Below are positions 29,458 through 43,300 of a DNA stretch of 46,470 nt, one piece after another. A model generated the notes under the pieces. The model did no database searches. It had not been told where the DNA came from and worked only from the letters and a program-made list of their open reading frames with translations. Each line of letters opens with the position of its first letter. Within the stretch, counting starts at the first letter, position 1. Source of the DNA: Pseudomonas sp. (GTDB lineage Bacteria; Pseudomonadota; Gammaproteobacteria; Pseudomonadales; Pseudomonadaceae); assembly GCF_030696055.1 (NCBI RefSeq), contig NZ_JAUYNP010000329.1, positions 1 through 46,470 on the forward strand, in the 5' to 3' direction. A program made the translations under genes and the position numbers.

Positions 29458-29709
29458 AGGGGGCATAGCTATCTCCGAGCGTATGGCGCTTAAGGGCATG
29501 TTTTGCTGCTGACGCAGAAAAGGCAAAGCACTGCGAAAGGAAAACGCAGGCTAAGCCCGAGATAAATATTTTGCGACTTAATTTAGCGTTAAGCCTGGCA
29601 ATCGAGACTCGCAGCCAAGTTCACAGACGGGGTTCCAGTCGTGCGACTGCCTTGGGTGTAGCCAGACCGCGAGCCGCCGCTCAGCCTTTACCTGGCGCAG
29701 GACCGCGGG

Positions 29710-30483
29710 TTAGCGCGGCGACGTCCCTCGGCGCTGCGCCCGCTCTTCGCGGCGCGCCTGTTGCTGTACTTCGGCCAGCACTTCCTGCACATAGTCGATA
29801 TGCCGGTTGGAGAGTTGCCGGGCGTCTTCGGCGCGGCCCTCGATAATCGCCTGGTAGAGCGCGCGGTGCTGCTCGATCAGCATGTCGCGAGTCTCGTCGC
29901 GCTGGGCGTACATGCCGCCGATATTGGTCAGCACGTTGCGCTTGAGCAGGTCGAACAGGCCGCGGATGGTGTGCAGCAGCACGGCGTTGTGGCTGGCTTC
30001 GGCGATGGCCAGGTGGAAATTGGCATCGGCGGCGCCCTCCTCGGCGCGGCTCACCTTGCCGCTGCGGCTGTAGCAGTCCTGCAGCGCGGCGAAGGCCTCG
30101 CCCAGGCGCTGACGATCCGGCTCGGTGGCGCGCTGGGCGGCATAGAAGGCGCAGGAACCTTCCAGGGTGTGGCGAAATTCCAGCAGATCGCGCTGGGCCT
30201 CCGGGTTGCTTTCCAGCAGGTGCAGCAGCGGGTCGCTAAAGGTTGAGCCGAGGGACTCGGCCACATAGTTGCCGCCGCCCTGACGGCTGACCAGCAAGCC
30301 CTTGGCCGCCAGCTTCTGCATCGCCTCGCGCAACGAGGGCCGCGACACGCCGAACTGCTCGGCCAGCACCCGCTCGGCCGGCAGCCGCTCGCCGGCCTTC
30401 AGCGTGCCTTCCAGGATCATGGTTTCCAGCTGACTGACGATGTCATCCGACAAACGGCGCTGGCGCACCTGACCTACTTCCAT
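29710..30483 (-). CDS. lldR: FadR-family GntR regulator, lactate-responsive LldR
   Basis: MEVGQVRQRRLSDDIVSQLETMILEGTLKAGERLPAERVLAEQFGVSRPSLREAMQKLAAKGLLVSRQGGGNYV; divergent to lldD. Confidence 0.88.
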   Translation of the reverse strand: MEVGQVRQRRLSDDIVSQLETMILEGTLKAGERLPAERVLAEQFGVSRPSLREAMQKLAAKGLLVSRQGGGNYVAESLGSTFSDPLLHLLESNPEAQRDLLEFRHTLEGSCAFYAAQRATEPDRQRLGEAFAALQDCYSRSGKVSRAEEGAADANFHLAIAEASHNAVLLHTIRGLFDLLKRNVLTNIGGMYAQRDETRDMLIEQHRALYQAIIEGRAEDARQLSNRHIDYVQEVLAEVQQQARREERAQRRGTSPR

Positions 30484-30650
30484 AACCCGCACTCCACTGG
30501 TTTTACCACCTCAAACGCCGGCATGCGGCCCTTTCCCGGCCAGCCTATAGCGCCGCCACAAGCCAGGCAAGGCGCGGCCCTTAGGCCCAAGTGGCACGCC
30601 GGCCAATTGACAACGGCGCACCCGCACTTTTACTCTGGCCAGGCCATTAT

Positions 30651-30673
30651 GTAAATTGGTATTACCAATTTAC
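30651..30673. promoter_or_regulatory. Probable LldR operator
   Basis: GTAAATTGGTATTACCAATTTAC, a near-perfect 23-bp palindrome containing TGGTnnnACCA (FadR-subfamily consensus) between lldR and lldD. Confidence 0.8.
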
Positions 30674-30861
30674 AGCGAATTGCGGCCCGGCACGCCGCCA
30701 CCCGCCTGCGAGTGCGCCCGAGCCGCAACCGCAGCGCCACTAACAACACTGACCTCAGGCTGCGACTGCGCGCCCTCTACCATTTCTGCCGGGTCTCGCT
30801 CCAGCTCGCCAGAGCCGGCTGCAACTACCCAGCGCTACCACTTGCATCGGTAAGAACCGCC

Positions 30862-32007
30862 ATGATCATTGCCGCCGCCACCGACTACCGCGCCGCCGCC
30901 CAACGCAGGCTGCCGCCGTTCCTGTTCCACTACATAGACGGCGGCGCCTATGCCGAGCACACGCTTATGCGCAACGTCGCGGACCTGGCCGAGATCGCCC
31001 TGCGCCAGCGCGTACTCAGGAACATGTCCGAGCTAAGCCTGGAAACCCGCCTATTCAATGAAACCCTGGCCATGCCGGTGGCCCTGGCCCCGGTCGGCCT
31101 GGCCGGCATGTTCGCCCGGCGCGGCGAAGTGCAGGCGGCCAAGGCGGCGGCAGCCAAGGGCGTGCCCTTTACCCTGTCCACCGTATCGGTGTGCCCGATC
31201 GAGGAAGTGGCGCCGGCCATCGACCGGCCCCTGTGGTTCCAGCTCTACGTACTGAAAGACCGCGGCTTTATGAAGAACGCCCTGGAGCGGGCCAAGGCCG
31301 CCGGCGTCACCACCCTGGTGTTCACCGTGGATATGCCGGTGCCCGGCGCGCGTTACCGCGATGCCCACTCCGGCATGAGCGGCCCCAACGCGCCGCTGCG
31401 GCGCATGCTGCAGACCATGACCCACCCGCGCTGGGCCTGGGATGTGGGCCTGCTGGGCAGGCCCCATGACCTGGGCAATATCTCCGCCTACCGTGGCCAC
31501 CCCATTGGCCTGGCCGACTATATCGGCTGGCTGGGCGACAACTTCGACCCCTCGATCTCCTGGCAGGATCTGCAGTGGATTCGCGACTTCTGGGACGGGC
31601 CCATGGTCATCAAGGGCATCCTCGACCCGCAGGACGCCAGGGATGCCGTGAGCTTCGGTGCCGACGGCATAGTGGTGTCCAACCACGGCGGCCGTCAGCT
31701 CGACGGCGTGCTGTCCAGCGCCCGCGCCCTGCCGGCCATCGCCGCTGCGGTGAAAGGCCAGCTGGCGATTCTCGCCGACTCGGGCGTGCGCAGCGGCCTG
31801 GACGTGGTGCGCATGCTAGCCCTGGGCGCCGACTGCGTGCTGCTCGGCCGCGCCTTTATTTACGCCCTGGCCGCCGCCGGCGGCGCGGGGGTGAGCCACC
31901 TGCTGGAGCTGATCGAGAAGGAGATGCGCGTGGCCATGGTGCTGACCGGCGCCAAGTCGATTAGCGAGATCAGCGCCGAATCGCTGGTGCGTGAGCTGGG
32001 CCACTGA
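30862..32007 (+). CDS. lldD: FMN-dependent L-lactate dehydrogenase
   Basis: [56 protein letters not shown]; typical LldD. Confidence 0.96.
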   Translation: MIIAAATDYRAAAQRRLPPFLFHYIDGGAYAEHTLMRNVADLAEIALRQRVLRNMSELSLETRLFNETLAMPVALAPVGLAGMFARRGEVQAAKAAAAKGVPFTLSTVSVCPIEEVAPAIDRPLWFQLYVLKDRGFMKNALERAKAAGVTTLVFTVDMPVPGARYRDAHSGMSGPNAPLRRMLQTMTHPRWAWDVGLLGRPHDLGNISAYRGHPIGLADYIGWLGDNFDPSISWQDLQWIRDFWDGPMVIKGILDPQDARDAVSFGADGIVVSNHGGRQLDGVLSSARALPAIAAAVKGQLAILADSGVRSGLDVVRMLALGADCVLLGRAFIYALAAAGGAGVSHLLELIEKEMRVAMVLTGAKSISEISAESLVRELGH

Positions 32008-32028
32008 GCAGGCCGTTGCACCGCCTTT

Positions 32029-32091
32029 GTAGGAGCCAGCTTGCTGGCGATGCTTTTGCAGCCCGCTGATCGCCAGCAAGCTGGCTCCTAC
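32029..32091. repeat. REP-like palindrome between lldD and dld
   Basis: gtaggagccagcttgctggcga (32029-32050) and tcgccagcaagctggctcctac (32070-32091): perfect 22-bp inverted repeat of the common Pseudomonas 'GTAGGAGC..GCTTGCTGGCGA' type. Confidence 0.85.
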
Positions 32092-32123
32092 CGACACAGA
32101 ACAGCAGACCTTCCGGAGCCCAT

Positions 32124-34931
<2,808 letters not shown>

Positions 34932-35037
34932 TCCCCAGCCCCGCGGGGCTTTCCCCGGCGAGAAAGCAGACCAACGGCCGCAGCGCACCAGGGGCGCTTT
35001 CTATACTGAAAGCCCAGCCGTTTACAGGAGCACCACC

Positions 35038-35283
35038 ATGCGCCGCCTAGTCGCCTTTCTTGCCACAGCGCTGCTCAGCACCTCGCTCTGGGCCATGCAC
35101 TGCCCAGCCGATATGGCGAAGATCGATGCCCTGCTGAAAAGCGACCCACCGAGCGATGCCGCCGTACTGGCGCAAGTGCGCCAGCTACGCGCCGAAGGCG
35201 AATCCCTGCATAAGGCCGGCGATCACAGCCAATCGCTCAAGGTGCTCGGCAAGGCCCTGAAATTACTCGAAGCCAGTGAATAG
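35038..35283 (+). CDS. Small secreted/periplasmic protein
   Basis: Signal peptide MRRLVAFLATALLSTSLWAMHCPADMAKIDALLKSDPPSDAAVLAQVRQLRAEGESLHKAGDHSQSLKVLGKALKLL. Confidence 0.7.
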   Translation: MRRLVAFLATALLSTSLWAMHCPADMAKIDALLKSDPPSDAAVLAQVRQLRAEGESLHKAGDHSQSLKVLGKALKLLEASE

Positions 35284-35299
35284 CCCGAACAGTTGTGAG

Positions 35300-38215
35300 T
35301 TAAAGCTCCTGCCTCAACAAGCTCAGGGCGATGCGCCGCACCTGCGCCAGATCGATGGGCTTGGCCAGGCAGGCCTGGGCGCCGCGGCGCCGCGCCTCGA
35401 TAAAAACCGCCTCATCGGCGGCGGCGCTGATCACCAACACCGGCACGGCCTGCAAGCGCGGATGACGGCGCATGGCATCCAGCACCTGCAGGCCGTCGCC
35501 ATCGGGCAAGTCCAGGTCGAGCAGCAACAGGGACGGCGTGCACTGCTCCAGTTCGGCCATGGCGCGCTGGATCGAACCCACCCCGCGCACCTCGGCAAAG
35601 TCGCGCAGGGCCTCCTGGGCCACTTTCAGGCAAGCCGGGTGATCCTCTACGCAGAGCACCTCGGCCAACTGCCTGGATTGCGCGGTCTCCTGCGCGGCGT
35701 CCGGGGCACTCTGCAGCGACGGCGCCGCGGCCCCTGGCAGGTCGATCCAGAAGCGGCTGCCGCTGCCAGAGACGCTGCTAAAGCCCATTTCGCCGCCCAT
35801 CAGGCTGGCCAGCTCACGGCACAGCACCAGGCCGATACCGGTGCCGGGGATGCTGGAATTTTCCCGACCCAGGCGCTGGAACGGCTGGAACAAATTGGCC
35901 TGCTGCTCGGCGGTCAAACCCGAGCCGCTGTCCTCGACCCATAGCCGCACGCAGTCCGAGCGCACTTCATAGCCCATGCTGATCATGCCTTGCGGGCTGT
36001 TGTATTTGATCGCGTTGGACAGCAGGTTGAGCATCACCTGGCGCAGCCGGCGCATATCCGCCTGGACATAGAGGCCGGCATTGACGTCTGCCAGCACCTG
36101 CAGTTGCAGCTGGCGTTGCTGCACTTCCGGCTGCACCAGTTCGGCACAACCCTGCAGCAGCGCACAGACCTCGACGGGCTGCAGATTGAGCTGCTGCCTG
36201 CGGCTTTCGATGCTCGACAAATCGAGAATGTCATCGACCAGCGAGGTCAGGTGACGGCTGGCGTTGACTATCTCGTGGGCGTAATCGGCTTCCTGGCGGG
36301 CGTCCGGCTTGTCTTGGGTTTCCATCTCGATCAGCTGGCCAAAGCCGTAAATCGCATTGAGCGGCGTGCGCAGTTCATGGCTCATGCTGGAGAGGAAACG
36401 ACTCTTGGCCTGACTGGCCGCCTGGGCATCCAGGCTGGCGCGGCGCAGATCATCCTGCACCTGCTTGAGCCGGGTGATGTCGACGTGGGTACCGGCGATG
36501 CACAGGGCATTGCCCTCGGCATCGCGCTCCAGCACCTTGCCGCGGCTGAGCAACCAGGCGTACTCGCCCTGGGCATCGGCATAGCGGTACTCGGCCTCGA
36601 ACTGATCCTCGCCGCTGGCGGCGAACAGCTGGCGTAGATGGCGGATGCGCTCCAGATCATTGGGGTGCACGCGCTGGTTGAACTCGCTGAAACTCATGCG
36701 CTCGTGGCTCAAGCCGAAGCGTTTGAGGAAGTGCGCGCTGAGTTTGATGGTCATGCTCGGCGCATCCACCTCCCAGAGGCTTTCCGTAGTGCTTTCCAAT
36801 ACCAGCTGGAGAATCCGCTGCGCCTCACGGCGCTCGCTCTCGCTGAGCTGCAACTGCTCACCGGTGTGCAGCACCGCCTCGGCCATGCTGCTCAGCTCGA
36901 CAATCCGGCTGGGCGGTACATTGGGCTGGTAATTACCTTGGCCCAGTTGGCGCATCATCCCGACTATGCCGTCAATCGGCCGCACCAGCTGCTCGTTCAA
37001 ACGCCGCGAGCGCATCCACATCCAGGCGAAGAACAGCAGGTAGAACAGCAACAGACCGGCGATCAGCAGGTAGCCGATATGCAAATAGCGCGTCGCCAAA
37101 CGGTTGGTTTCACTGAAGATATTCTCCTCATCCACCACCAGCAGCAGACGCCAGCCGGTTTGTGGGATCTCGCTCCAGGCCACCAGCTGCCTGCGCCCGC
37201 CGAGCATGACCTCCTGCACCTTGCCCTGGCCGGTCGCCATGGCCTTCAACAGGGGCTGCATCTCGGCGCGCTTGTTCAGGCTGAAATCCTCGGGCTTGAG
37301 CACTTCGCGGCGCACCGCCTCGGCATAGGAATACTCGGTCAGCTCGCGCAGGCCGAAGTCCTCCTCGCCCGCGCGGGGCAGCGCCATGATGTTGTGATCG
37401 CGGCTGACCAGCATGGCATAGCCTTGCCAGGGCACATCCAGCTCGCCGATCTCGGCCAGCATCTGCCCCACCGTGATGTCCAGGCCGACCACCCCTTCGA
37501 GAAAGTCGCCCCGGTAAACCGGCGCCACCGCCGACAACATCCAGCCCTGACCGGCCGGGTCGAGGTAGACATCGGTCCAGGCGACCTTGCGCTCGGGGTT
37601 GTGCTGGGCATCGGCGAGGTAATAGAAGTTGAAGTCCGGAATCACCATGTCATGGGGATACTGCTCGGGCGTCATAAAGAAGGGATAGATGCGGTTGTAG
37701 CTGTCCCAACTATTGAAGTAGGACGCCGCGACCAAGGGGTTGGCCGCCCGGATCGAACGCATCAGCGGATCGATCTGCGCCAGGCGCAGTGCCTTGGCGT
37801 GATCCTGCTGCGCCGGCGGCGTGCTGTTGGCGTAGAAGGAGGCGGCCCGGCCATCATCGCTGCGGGTATAAAACACCCCACTGTCGGTCATCGCATGGCG
37901 CTGGCGCTCCAGCGCATCGGGCTGGAAATCTTTGTTGAGCAGGGCATTCACCGCCGCATCACGGAAGATCTGTACCTGCGCCTCGACCGAACGCAGGCGG
38001 CTGTCGATCACCTGCCCCTCACGCTCCACCGCGGCGGCAAGATCCCCAAGCGCACTCTGCTGTAGGTGGTCGATCTGCGCATCGCGAATCGCCGCATTGC
38101 TCAGCAGATAGACGCCAATCAGCACCGACTCCACGAGAATCAGCGGGATCAGCGCACTCTGTACAAAGGCGCGCCAGATCCACTGACGCAAGGGGTAACG
38201 CAACGCACGCGGCAT
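35300..38215 (-). CDS. Hybrid sensor histidine kinase (dCache, HAMP, PAS, HisKA/HATPase, receiver)
   Basis: FLSSMSHELRTPLNAIYGFGQL; NLLSNAIKYN; GTGIGLVLCRELASLMGG; receiver LLLLDLDLPDGDGLQVLDAM. Confidence 0.95.
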   Translation of the reverse strand: MPRALRYPLRQWIWRAFVQSALIPLILVESVLIGVYLLSNAAIRDAQIDHLQQSALGDLAAAVEREGQVIDSRLRSVEAQVQIFRDAAVNALLNKDFQPDALERQRHAMTDSGVFYTRSDDGRAASFYANSTPPAQQDHAKALRLAQIDPLMRSIRAANPLVAASYFNSWDSYNRIYPFFMTPEQYPHDMVIPDFNFYYLADAQHNPERKVAWTDVYLDPAGQGWMLSAVAPVYRGDFLEGVVGLDITVGQMLAEIGELDVPWQGYAMLVSRDHNIMALPRAGEEDFGLRELTEYSYAEAVRREVLKPEDFSLNKRAEMQPLLKAMATGQGKVQEVMLGGRRQLVAWSEIPQTGWRLLLVVDEENIFSETNRLATRYLHIGYLLIAGLLLFYLLFFAWMWMRSRRLNEQLVRPIDGIVGMMRQLGQGNYQPNVPPSRIVELSSMAEAVLHTGEQLQLSESERREAQRILQLVLESTTESLWEVDAPSMTIKLSAHFLKRFGLSHERMSFSEFNQRVHPNDLERIRHLRQLFAASGEDQFEAEYRYADAQGEYAWLLSRGKVLERDAEGNALCIAGTHVDITRLKQVQDDLRRASLDAQAASQAKSRFLSSMSHELRTPLNAIYGFGQLIEMETQDKPDARQEADYAHEIVNASRHLTSLVDDILDLSSIESRRQQLNLQPVEVCALLQGCAELVQPEVQQRQLQLQVLADVNAGLYVQADMRRLRQVMLNLLSNAIKYNSPQGMISMGYEVRSDCVRLWVEDSGSGLTAEQQANLFQPFQRLGRENSSIPGTGIGLVLCRELASLMGGEMGFSSVSGSGSRFWIDLPGAAAPSLQSAPDAAQETAQSRQLAEVLCVEDHPACLKVAQEALRDFAEVRGVGSIQRAMAELEQCTPSLLLLDLDLPDGDGLQVLDAMRRHPRLQAVPVLVISAAADEAVFIEARRRGAQACLAKPIDLAQVRRIALSLLRQEL

Positions 38216-38362
38216 ACGTAGGTCTCATCCAGAAGACAGGCTAACTGGTAAAGTGCTAATCATAGCCGGCCGCGAGCCCAGACGTCCGCTTTGCCATTGC
38301 CGGGTCGACGCTGGGGAACCTTTGTCGTACACTCGCATCTTAGCTACAGATGTAAAAGTTTT

Positions 38363-38750
38363 GGGGCCGATTAGGATTCGACGCCGGTAGCAAAACTTGA
38401 GGGGCATGCCGAGTTGGTAACAGAACTCGTAAATCCACTGTTGCAAAACTCTATAATTGCCAATGATGACAATTACGGTGCCCAACTAGCTGCGTAAGCA
38501 GCCTAGTCGCACTTCTGGTAGCTTCGGCTCCAGCAATCATTAGGGGATGTCTGTAAACCCGAAATGATTGTCATATAGAACAGAATCGTCGCCTAGTACG
38601 TTGTGGACGAAGCGCCTAAAACTTACACAACTCGCCCAAAGCACCCTGCCCGTCGGGCGGCCAAGGGTTAACTCAGTAGACACGGCTAAGCATGTAGAAC
38701 CGATAGCGGAGAACTGGCGGACGGGGGTTCAAATCCCCCCGGCTCCACCA
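38363..38750 (+). ncRNA. ssrA: tmRNA
   Basis: 5' ggggccgattaggattcgacgcc; tag reading frame 38459-38497 gcc aat gat gac aat tac ggt gcc caa cta gct gcg taa = ANDDNYGAQLAA*; 3' gggggttcaaatccccccggctccacca. Confidence 0.98.
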
Positions 38751-38762
38751 TTACACCATCTA

Positions 38763-38787
38763 AAGACGTCCACGGACGTCTTTTTTT
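38763..38787 (+). terminator. Rho-independent terminator after ssrA
   Basis: aagacgtccacggacgtcttttttt. Confidence 0.85.
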
Positions 38788-38863
38788 GTGCCTGAAACCC
38801 AGTAAATACGGGGCTTTCAGCACCATCAGTGTCCGTGAGCGTCCAGCAAGATCTATGTCTTTT

Positions 38864-38933
38864 GGTATTCCAGATGGTATTCCAAGCCTTCAGGTGCTAA
38901 TTTTTGGAATACCAAAACATCTCGTGGAATACC
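38864..38933. repeat. Four GGTATTCCA sites (two direct, two inverted) upstream of integrase
   Basis: ggtattcca at 38864-38872 and 38876-38884; tggaatacc at 38905-38913 and 38925-38933; last copy ends 1 nt before the ATG. Confidence 0.85.
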
Positions 38934-38934
38934 A

Positions 38935-40191
38935 ATGTGCGCTCAAGCTACTCGCCTTTCTGAACTCAAGATCAGAGCCGCCAAGCCTTTAGAGAAGGAT
39001 TACGTCCTGGTTGATGGTGACGGCCTTCAGATGCGAGTGAGAATCAATGGCTCTAAGCTGTGGAACTTTAACTACTACCACCCTGTAACCAAGAAGCGCA
39101 TCAACATGGGGCTTGGCACGTACCCTGAGCTGTCTCTTGCCCAAGCACGAAAAATGACCATTGAGGCAAGGGAGCTCCTGGCTACTGGTATTGATCCGAA
39201 AGAGCATCGAGATACCCTGAAGCAGGCTAAGAAGGCTGAAACCGAACACACATTTCAGAACGTAGCGACGGCTTGGTACGAGCTCAAAAAAGACTCGGTC
39301 ACGCCTGCTTATGCTGAGGACATCTGGCGCTCGCTGACGCTGCACGTGTTTCCGGATTTGGGCACCACGCAGATCTCAACCATCAGCGCACCACAAGTCA
39401 TCAACCTGCTTCGGCCACTCGAAACCAAAGGCAGCCTTGAGACCGTTAAGCGGCTGTCACAGCGACTCAACGAGATAATGACGTACGGGGTCAACTCAGG
39501 ACTGATTCATGCAAACCCGCTTACCGGGATTCGCTCCGTCTTCAAAAAGCCGAAAAAGAAGAACATGGCAGCACTTGCTCCCGATGAGCTAAAAGAGCTC
39601 ATGGTGGCAATTGCCAATGCCAGCATAAAAAGGACCACGCGCTGCCTTATCGAATGGCAGCTCAACACCATGACCCGCCCAGCAGAAGCAGCCACCGTGC
39701 GCTGGGTCGACATCGACGTCGAAAAGCGAATATGGACGATCCCAGCTGAACGCATGAAGAAACGCCGCACGCACATCGTGCCGCTCACTGATCAAGCATT
39801 GGCGCTTTTGGAGGCGATCAAACCCTATAGCGGGCATCGAGAGTACGTATTTCCTGCAGACCGTAATCCACGCACCCACTGCAACAGTCAGACTGCCAAC
39901 ATGGCACTAAAGCGCATGGGCTTCGAAGGGCGCCTAGTCAGCCACGGCATGCGCTCAATGGCAAGCACGATCCTCAACGAACACGGCTGGGATGCTGAGT
40001 TGATCGAAGTAGCGCTCGCCCACGTCGACAAGGATGAGGTTCGCAGCGCTTACAACCGAGCGGAATATATCGAACGCAGACGCCCGATGATGGCTTGGTG
40101 GAGTGAGCACGTTCAGGAAGCAGCTACAGGCAATCTGTCGGTATCAGCCATCAAGGAAAACAGGGACAGGAAAGTCGTTTCGATACGTTGA
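38935..40191 (+). CDS. P4-type tyrosine recombinase/integrase (DUF4102 N-terminus)
   Basis: LSELKIRAAKPLEKDYVLVDGDGLQMRVRINGSKLWNFNYYHPVTKKRINMGLGTYPELSLAQARK; catalytic TMTRPAEAATVRW and SHGMRSMASTILNEHGW. Confidence 0.95.
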   Translation: MCAQATRLSELKIRAAKPLEKDYVLVDGDGLQMRVRINGSKLWNFNYYHPVTKKRINMGLGTYPELSLAQARKMTIEARELLATGIDPKEHRDTLKQAKKAETEHTFQNVATAWYELKKDSVTPAYAEDIWRSLTLHVFPDLGTTQISTISAPQVINLLRPLETKGSLETVKRLSQRLNEIMTYGVNSGLIHANPLTGIRSVFKKPKKKNMAALAPDELKELMVAIANASIKRTTRCLIEWQLNTMTRPAEAATVRWVDIDVEKRIWTIPAERMKKRRTHIVPLTDQALALLEAIKPYSGHREYVFPADRNPRTHCNSQTANMALKRMGFEGRLVSHGMRSMASTILNEHGWDAELIEVALAHVDKDEVRSAYNRAEYIERRRPMMAWWSEHVQEAATGNLSVSAIKENRDRKVVSIR

Positions 40192-40389
40192 TTAGAGAGC
40201 TTCTCGTCGATAGCAACAGGCAAAAATCCGACCAAAACCGGACATTCGCCTCCAGCATGTCGGCGCTGCGCTGACTTAAACGCCGCGCTGCCGTGTAGCG
40301 GTCTAGTGAAACCGGATATTCATTTAGCGGCGACCACTCGATCTCAAGAAACGGACAAGATCGCTTCTAGCGCTCAGCGCTGTTCCTAC

Positions 40390-43300
40390 TCACTCACCGC
40401 TAACAGTTCTACCCGGCCATGGACTTTCTGAGGCCGTAACGCCCCCAGGGGTTGGGGCGAGTGACCATATGCGTGCTTCGATCCCGTCATTTTGTAGCTT
40501 ACGCATGAAGTAACGGGCTTGAAGGGCGTCATGGGTTGCAATCACGACCTGGAAACCATGATCGACGATGTAATCACGAAGCACGTCGAATACCGACGCT
40601 GCATGTACCAGGTCATGATGCTGGGTTGGGTCGTCTAGAAGCAGGCCGCGCCAGGAAGACCACTGATGATCCAGCGCCATTGACAGCAGGAAGGTTAGCT
40701 GCAAATCCGTCAGCTGCGCCTCACTGGCTATCGCCGGTACCGGGACTAATTCCCCGTGTAGCGGCACCGACACTTCAGCACGCTCCTTTCTATAGAGGCT
40801 GCGAAAATCCAGATTCGTTCCGGTAAAACGCTGCTCTCTAACCACTCGTTTCAAGAGCGCCTGCCATCGCGGCACCACGGAGAGCACGTGTTTTTGAACG
40901 TTAGCGATTTCGGTGGATAGGTACTGATTGAGCGTGTCCATCGCATCGGATAGCAGCGACAGACGCTTCTGGCCCGATTGTTCTTTCTCTACTCGCTGAC
41001 AAAGATTGGCGGTGAACTCATCCTCCGACAACTCGCCGCGCCGACGATCTAGGAGACCCTGAGCCAGGCGCGCCTGCTCCAATTTGCCCCAGGCACCAAT
41101 CTCGACTTTGATAGTTTGAAGCGTTTCTGAGTGTCGAGCCAGCTCGGTGACGGAGGACTGCAACTGAGCCTCTCGACTGCTCGCAACCTCGGCAGTTGGA
41201 TCGCCGGGGAACGATAGCTGGCGCCAGGAAGCTCGGACAGTAGCGAGTCGAGATTGGGAATCGGATAGCTGTGTTTCCAGGTCAGATACCCTATTCGTCA
41301 CGTCGGTCAGTTGAACCTGCTGCCGATCCAAGGCGAATTGCTCGGCCGTCACCTTGGCGCTCAGGTCAGTTATCTGATTGGCATTTTGGTTTTGCTCCAA
41401 GGACAACTCTTCAAGCGTTTGCGCTGGCGGAGCGTCTGCAGTGATTGCTGCCAATGCCGCCGTCGCCTGTTCGAGCCTGCTGCTGGCCTCTGATCGGCCC
41501 TGCCGCGCGGAATCCAATGCACGAACAGCCGAATCGTAGGCGTTTTTGGTCTGATCAAAGACATCGGTGGCTAGTGGGGGCGCAAGATTACGCTGCTTCT
41601 CGTCGAGCAGAAGCTTGGCTGAAGCATTTGCATCTTCGCGACGTCGGATCGACTCTTTCGCGAGGGGTACCGTATCGCCGCCGAGCAGAACATTGGTTCT
41701 TAGACCGTCGATGTCCGCCGCCAGGCCCGCCTGCTGGAATTTCAGTTCAACAACCCTACCCTTGCATGCTCTCAATTCTGCTTCGGCGTGTGTTATCGCC
41801 TCTGTGCACTCACGCAAAGCATCAGTTGCCTTCTTGACGCGTCGCTCGGCGTCGACAACATTGGGGTCGATTGCCTCTAAAGCCTTGGCAACACGTTCAT
41901 GAAGACCTACTGCTCCGTGCTCTTCGCCACATAAGGGGCAGTCACCACGATCGCTTGGCAGGTGGGCCGCGATGGACGCAACGGCTTGCCTTATCGAATC
42001 AGCGGCTGAGGTCAAAGTGTCGTAATGGCTCTTCGCGGCCAGCTCCTCAGCTTCAGCGGATACCCTGGACGAAACTGCGGTTCGAAGCTGTTCTTGAAGG
42101 ACATCCTCTTGCGCTTCTTCACCACTGATAGAGCCCGTAACATCTGCAACGTGCTGAAGTGTCTGCTCCCAGCGTTCCAGGAGTTGATGAGCGGTGAGAA
42201 GGTCAGCGTCTATCTGTAGCAACGCCTTGCGCTGTCTATTGATGAGGTCATGTTGGACGCCGAGCTGCTCGTTGCCTTCATGCTCGCTACGCAAGGTGGA
42301 GGCTACCAACTCAGCGCTGGTCAGAGTTTTGTCAGCGGTCTCCAGTACCTGCTTGCGTAGATCGACCGCCTCTTTGGCCTGACTCTCATTCACGTGCCGA
42401 TTGAGCTGCTGACCAATAGCATCACGCTCACCTTCTGCAGCGACCAACTCCTGCTGGAGTCGCTCATGATTGGCAGCGACTAAGGCGCGATCTTGTTTCT
42501 TCTGTGCAAGCTCCTGCCTAACAGTGATGAGATCGTTCCCAAGCTGCTCAGAACGTGCTTGCTCAGACACGAACCGGCCTATGAGCCCGTCAACCTCAGC
42601 CAGCGCCGTGATCTGATCACGAAGTCGGTCTAGCTTGGCTTGTACCAATTGCTCCAACGCATCGTGCACCGTTTCCAAGCCATCCTGGCCCAGTGGCGGC
42701 ACCAGTAGGCCGGCGGGCAACTGCTCGAAGCTCTGCGCCTGGCGCGCGATGCCCGAAATGGATTCAGCGATGTTTTCTTTGCTACGAAGTGCACCTTGAG
42801 ACTGAGAAGCCGCCAGATCCCGTTCAAGGGTCAAGCTTTGCCATTCACCAAATTCTGCTTCGAGTGTTTCGAGAGCGCTCTTGGCTTGTTTCAGTTGCTC
42901 TGTGAGCGCGCGACGAATGCCGCCAAGGGCAGAGCTTACCTGGGTGCCATCTTTGCCAATCGGCAACCTGGCCAACTGAGAGCCTGCAACTTTGGCATCT
43001 GCCTTTACCAGCCATTCCCCTTCGCGCTGATCAAGCAGATGGGTAAGCCTCAGCAGAAATGGAATGTCCTCAGGGTTTGTATCTGGAAAAAGAGGGCTGA
43101 GATCGCCCGTTCTTTCAACGTCACCAATTTTGCTCACCTGAGCAGAGGCTTGCACATCACCGAAATCCAGGCTCACTCGAGCCATGGTTTGAGTGTCTCG
43201 AATGATTGGTGAAAGATTCTCGCCAAGCCGGGAGATCTTGCCGGTGAGACCGAACTCGATGGCTTCGAAGATCGCCGTCTTTCCGGTGCCATTGGGGGCA

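Noticed and set aside
38690-38750. tRNA-like T-arm and acceptor end
   Set aside because: This is the tRNA-like domain of tmRNA, not an independent tRNA gene.
38864-38933. Possible CRISPR-like repeat cluster at the integrase leader
   Set aside because: Repeats are only 9 bp, in mixed orientation and irregularly spaced; not a CRISPR array. No CRISPR array seen in the window.
38568-38992. ORFs 38568-38795 and 38786-38992 overlapping tmRNA and integrase leader
   Set aside because: The first lies largely inside the tmRNA, the second covers the ssrA terminator and the repeat array and runs into the integrase in another frame; no coding signature.
40536-42905. Plus-strand ORFs inside the SMC-like ATPase gene
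   Set aside because: Short antisense frames with no domain signals; the 1000-aa minus-strand frame has Walker A/B motifs.
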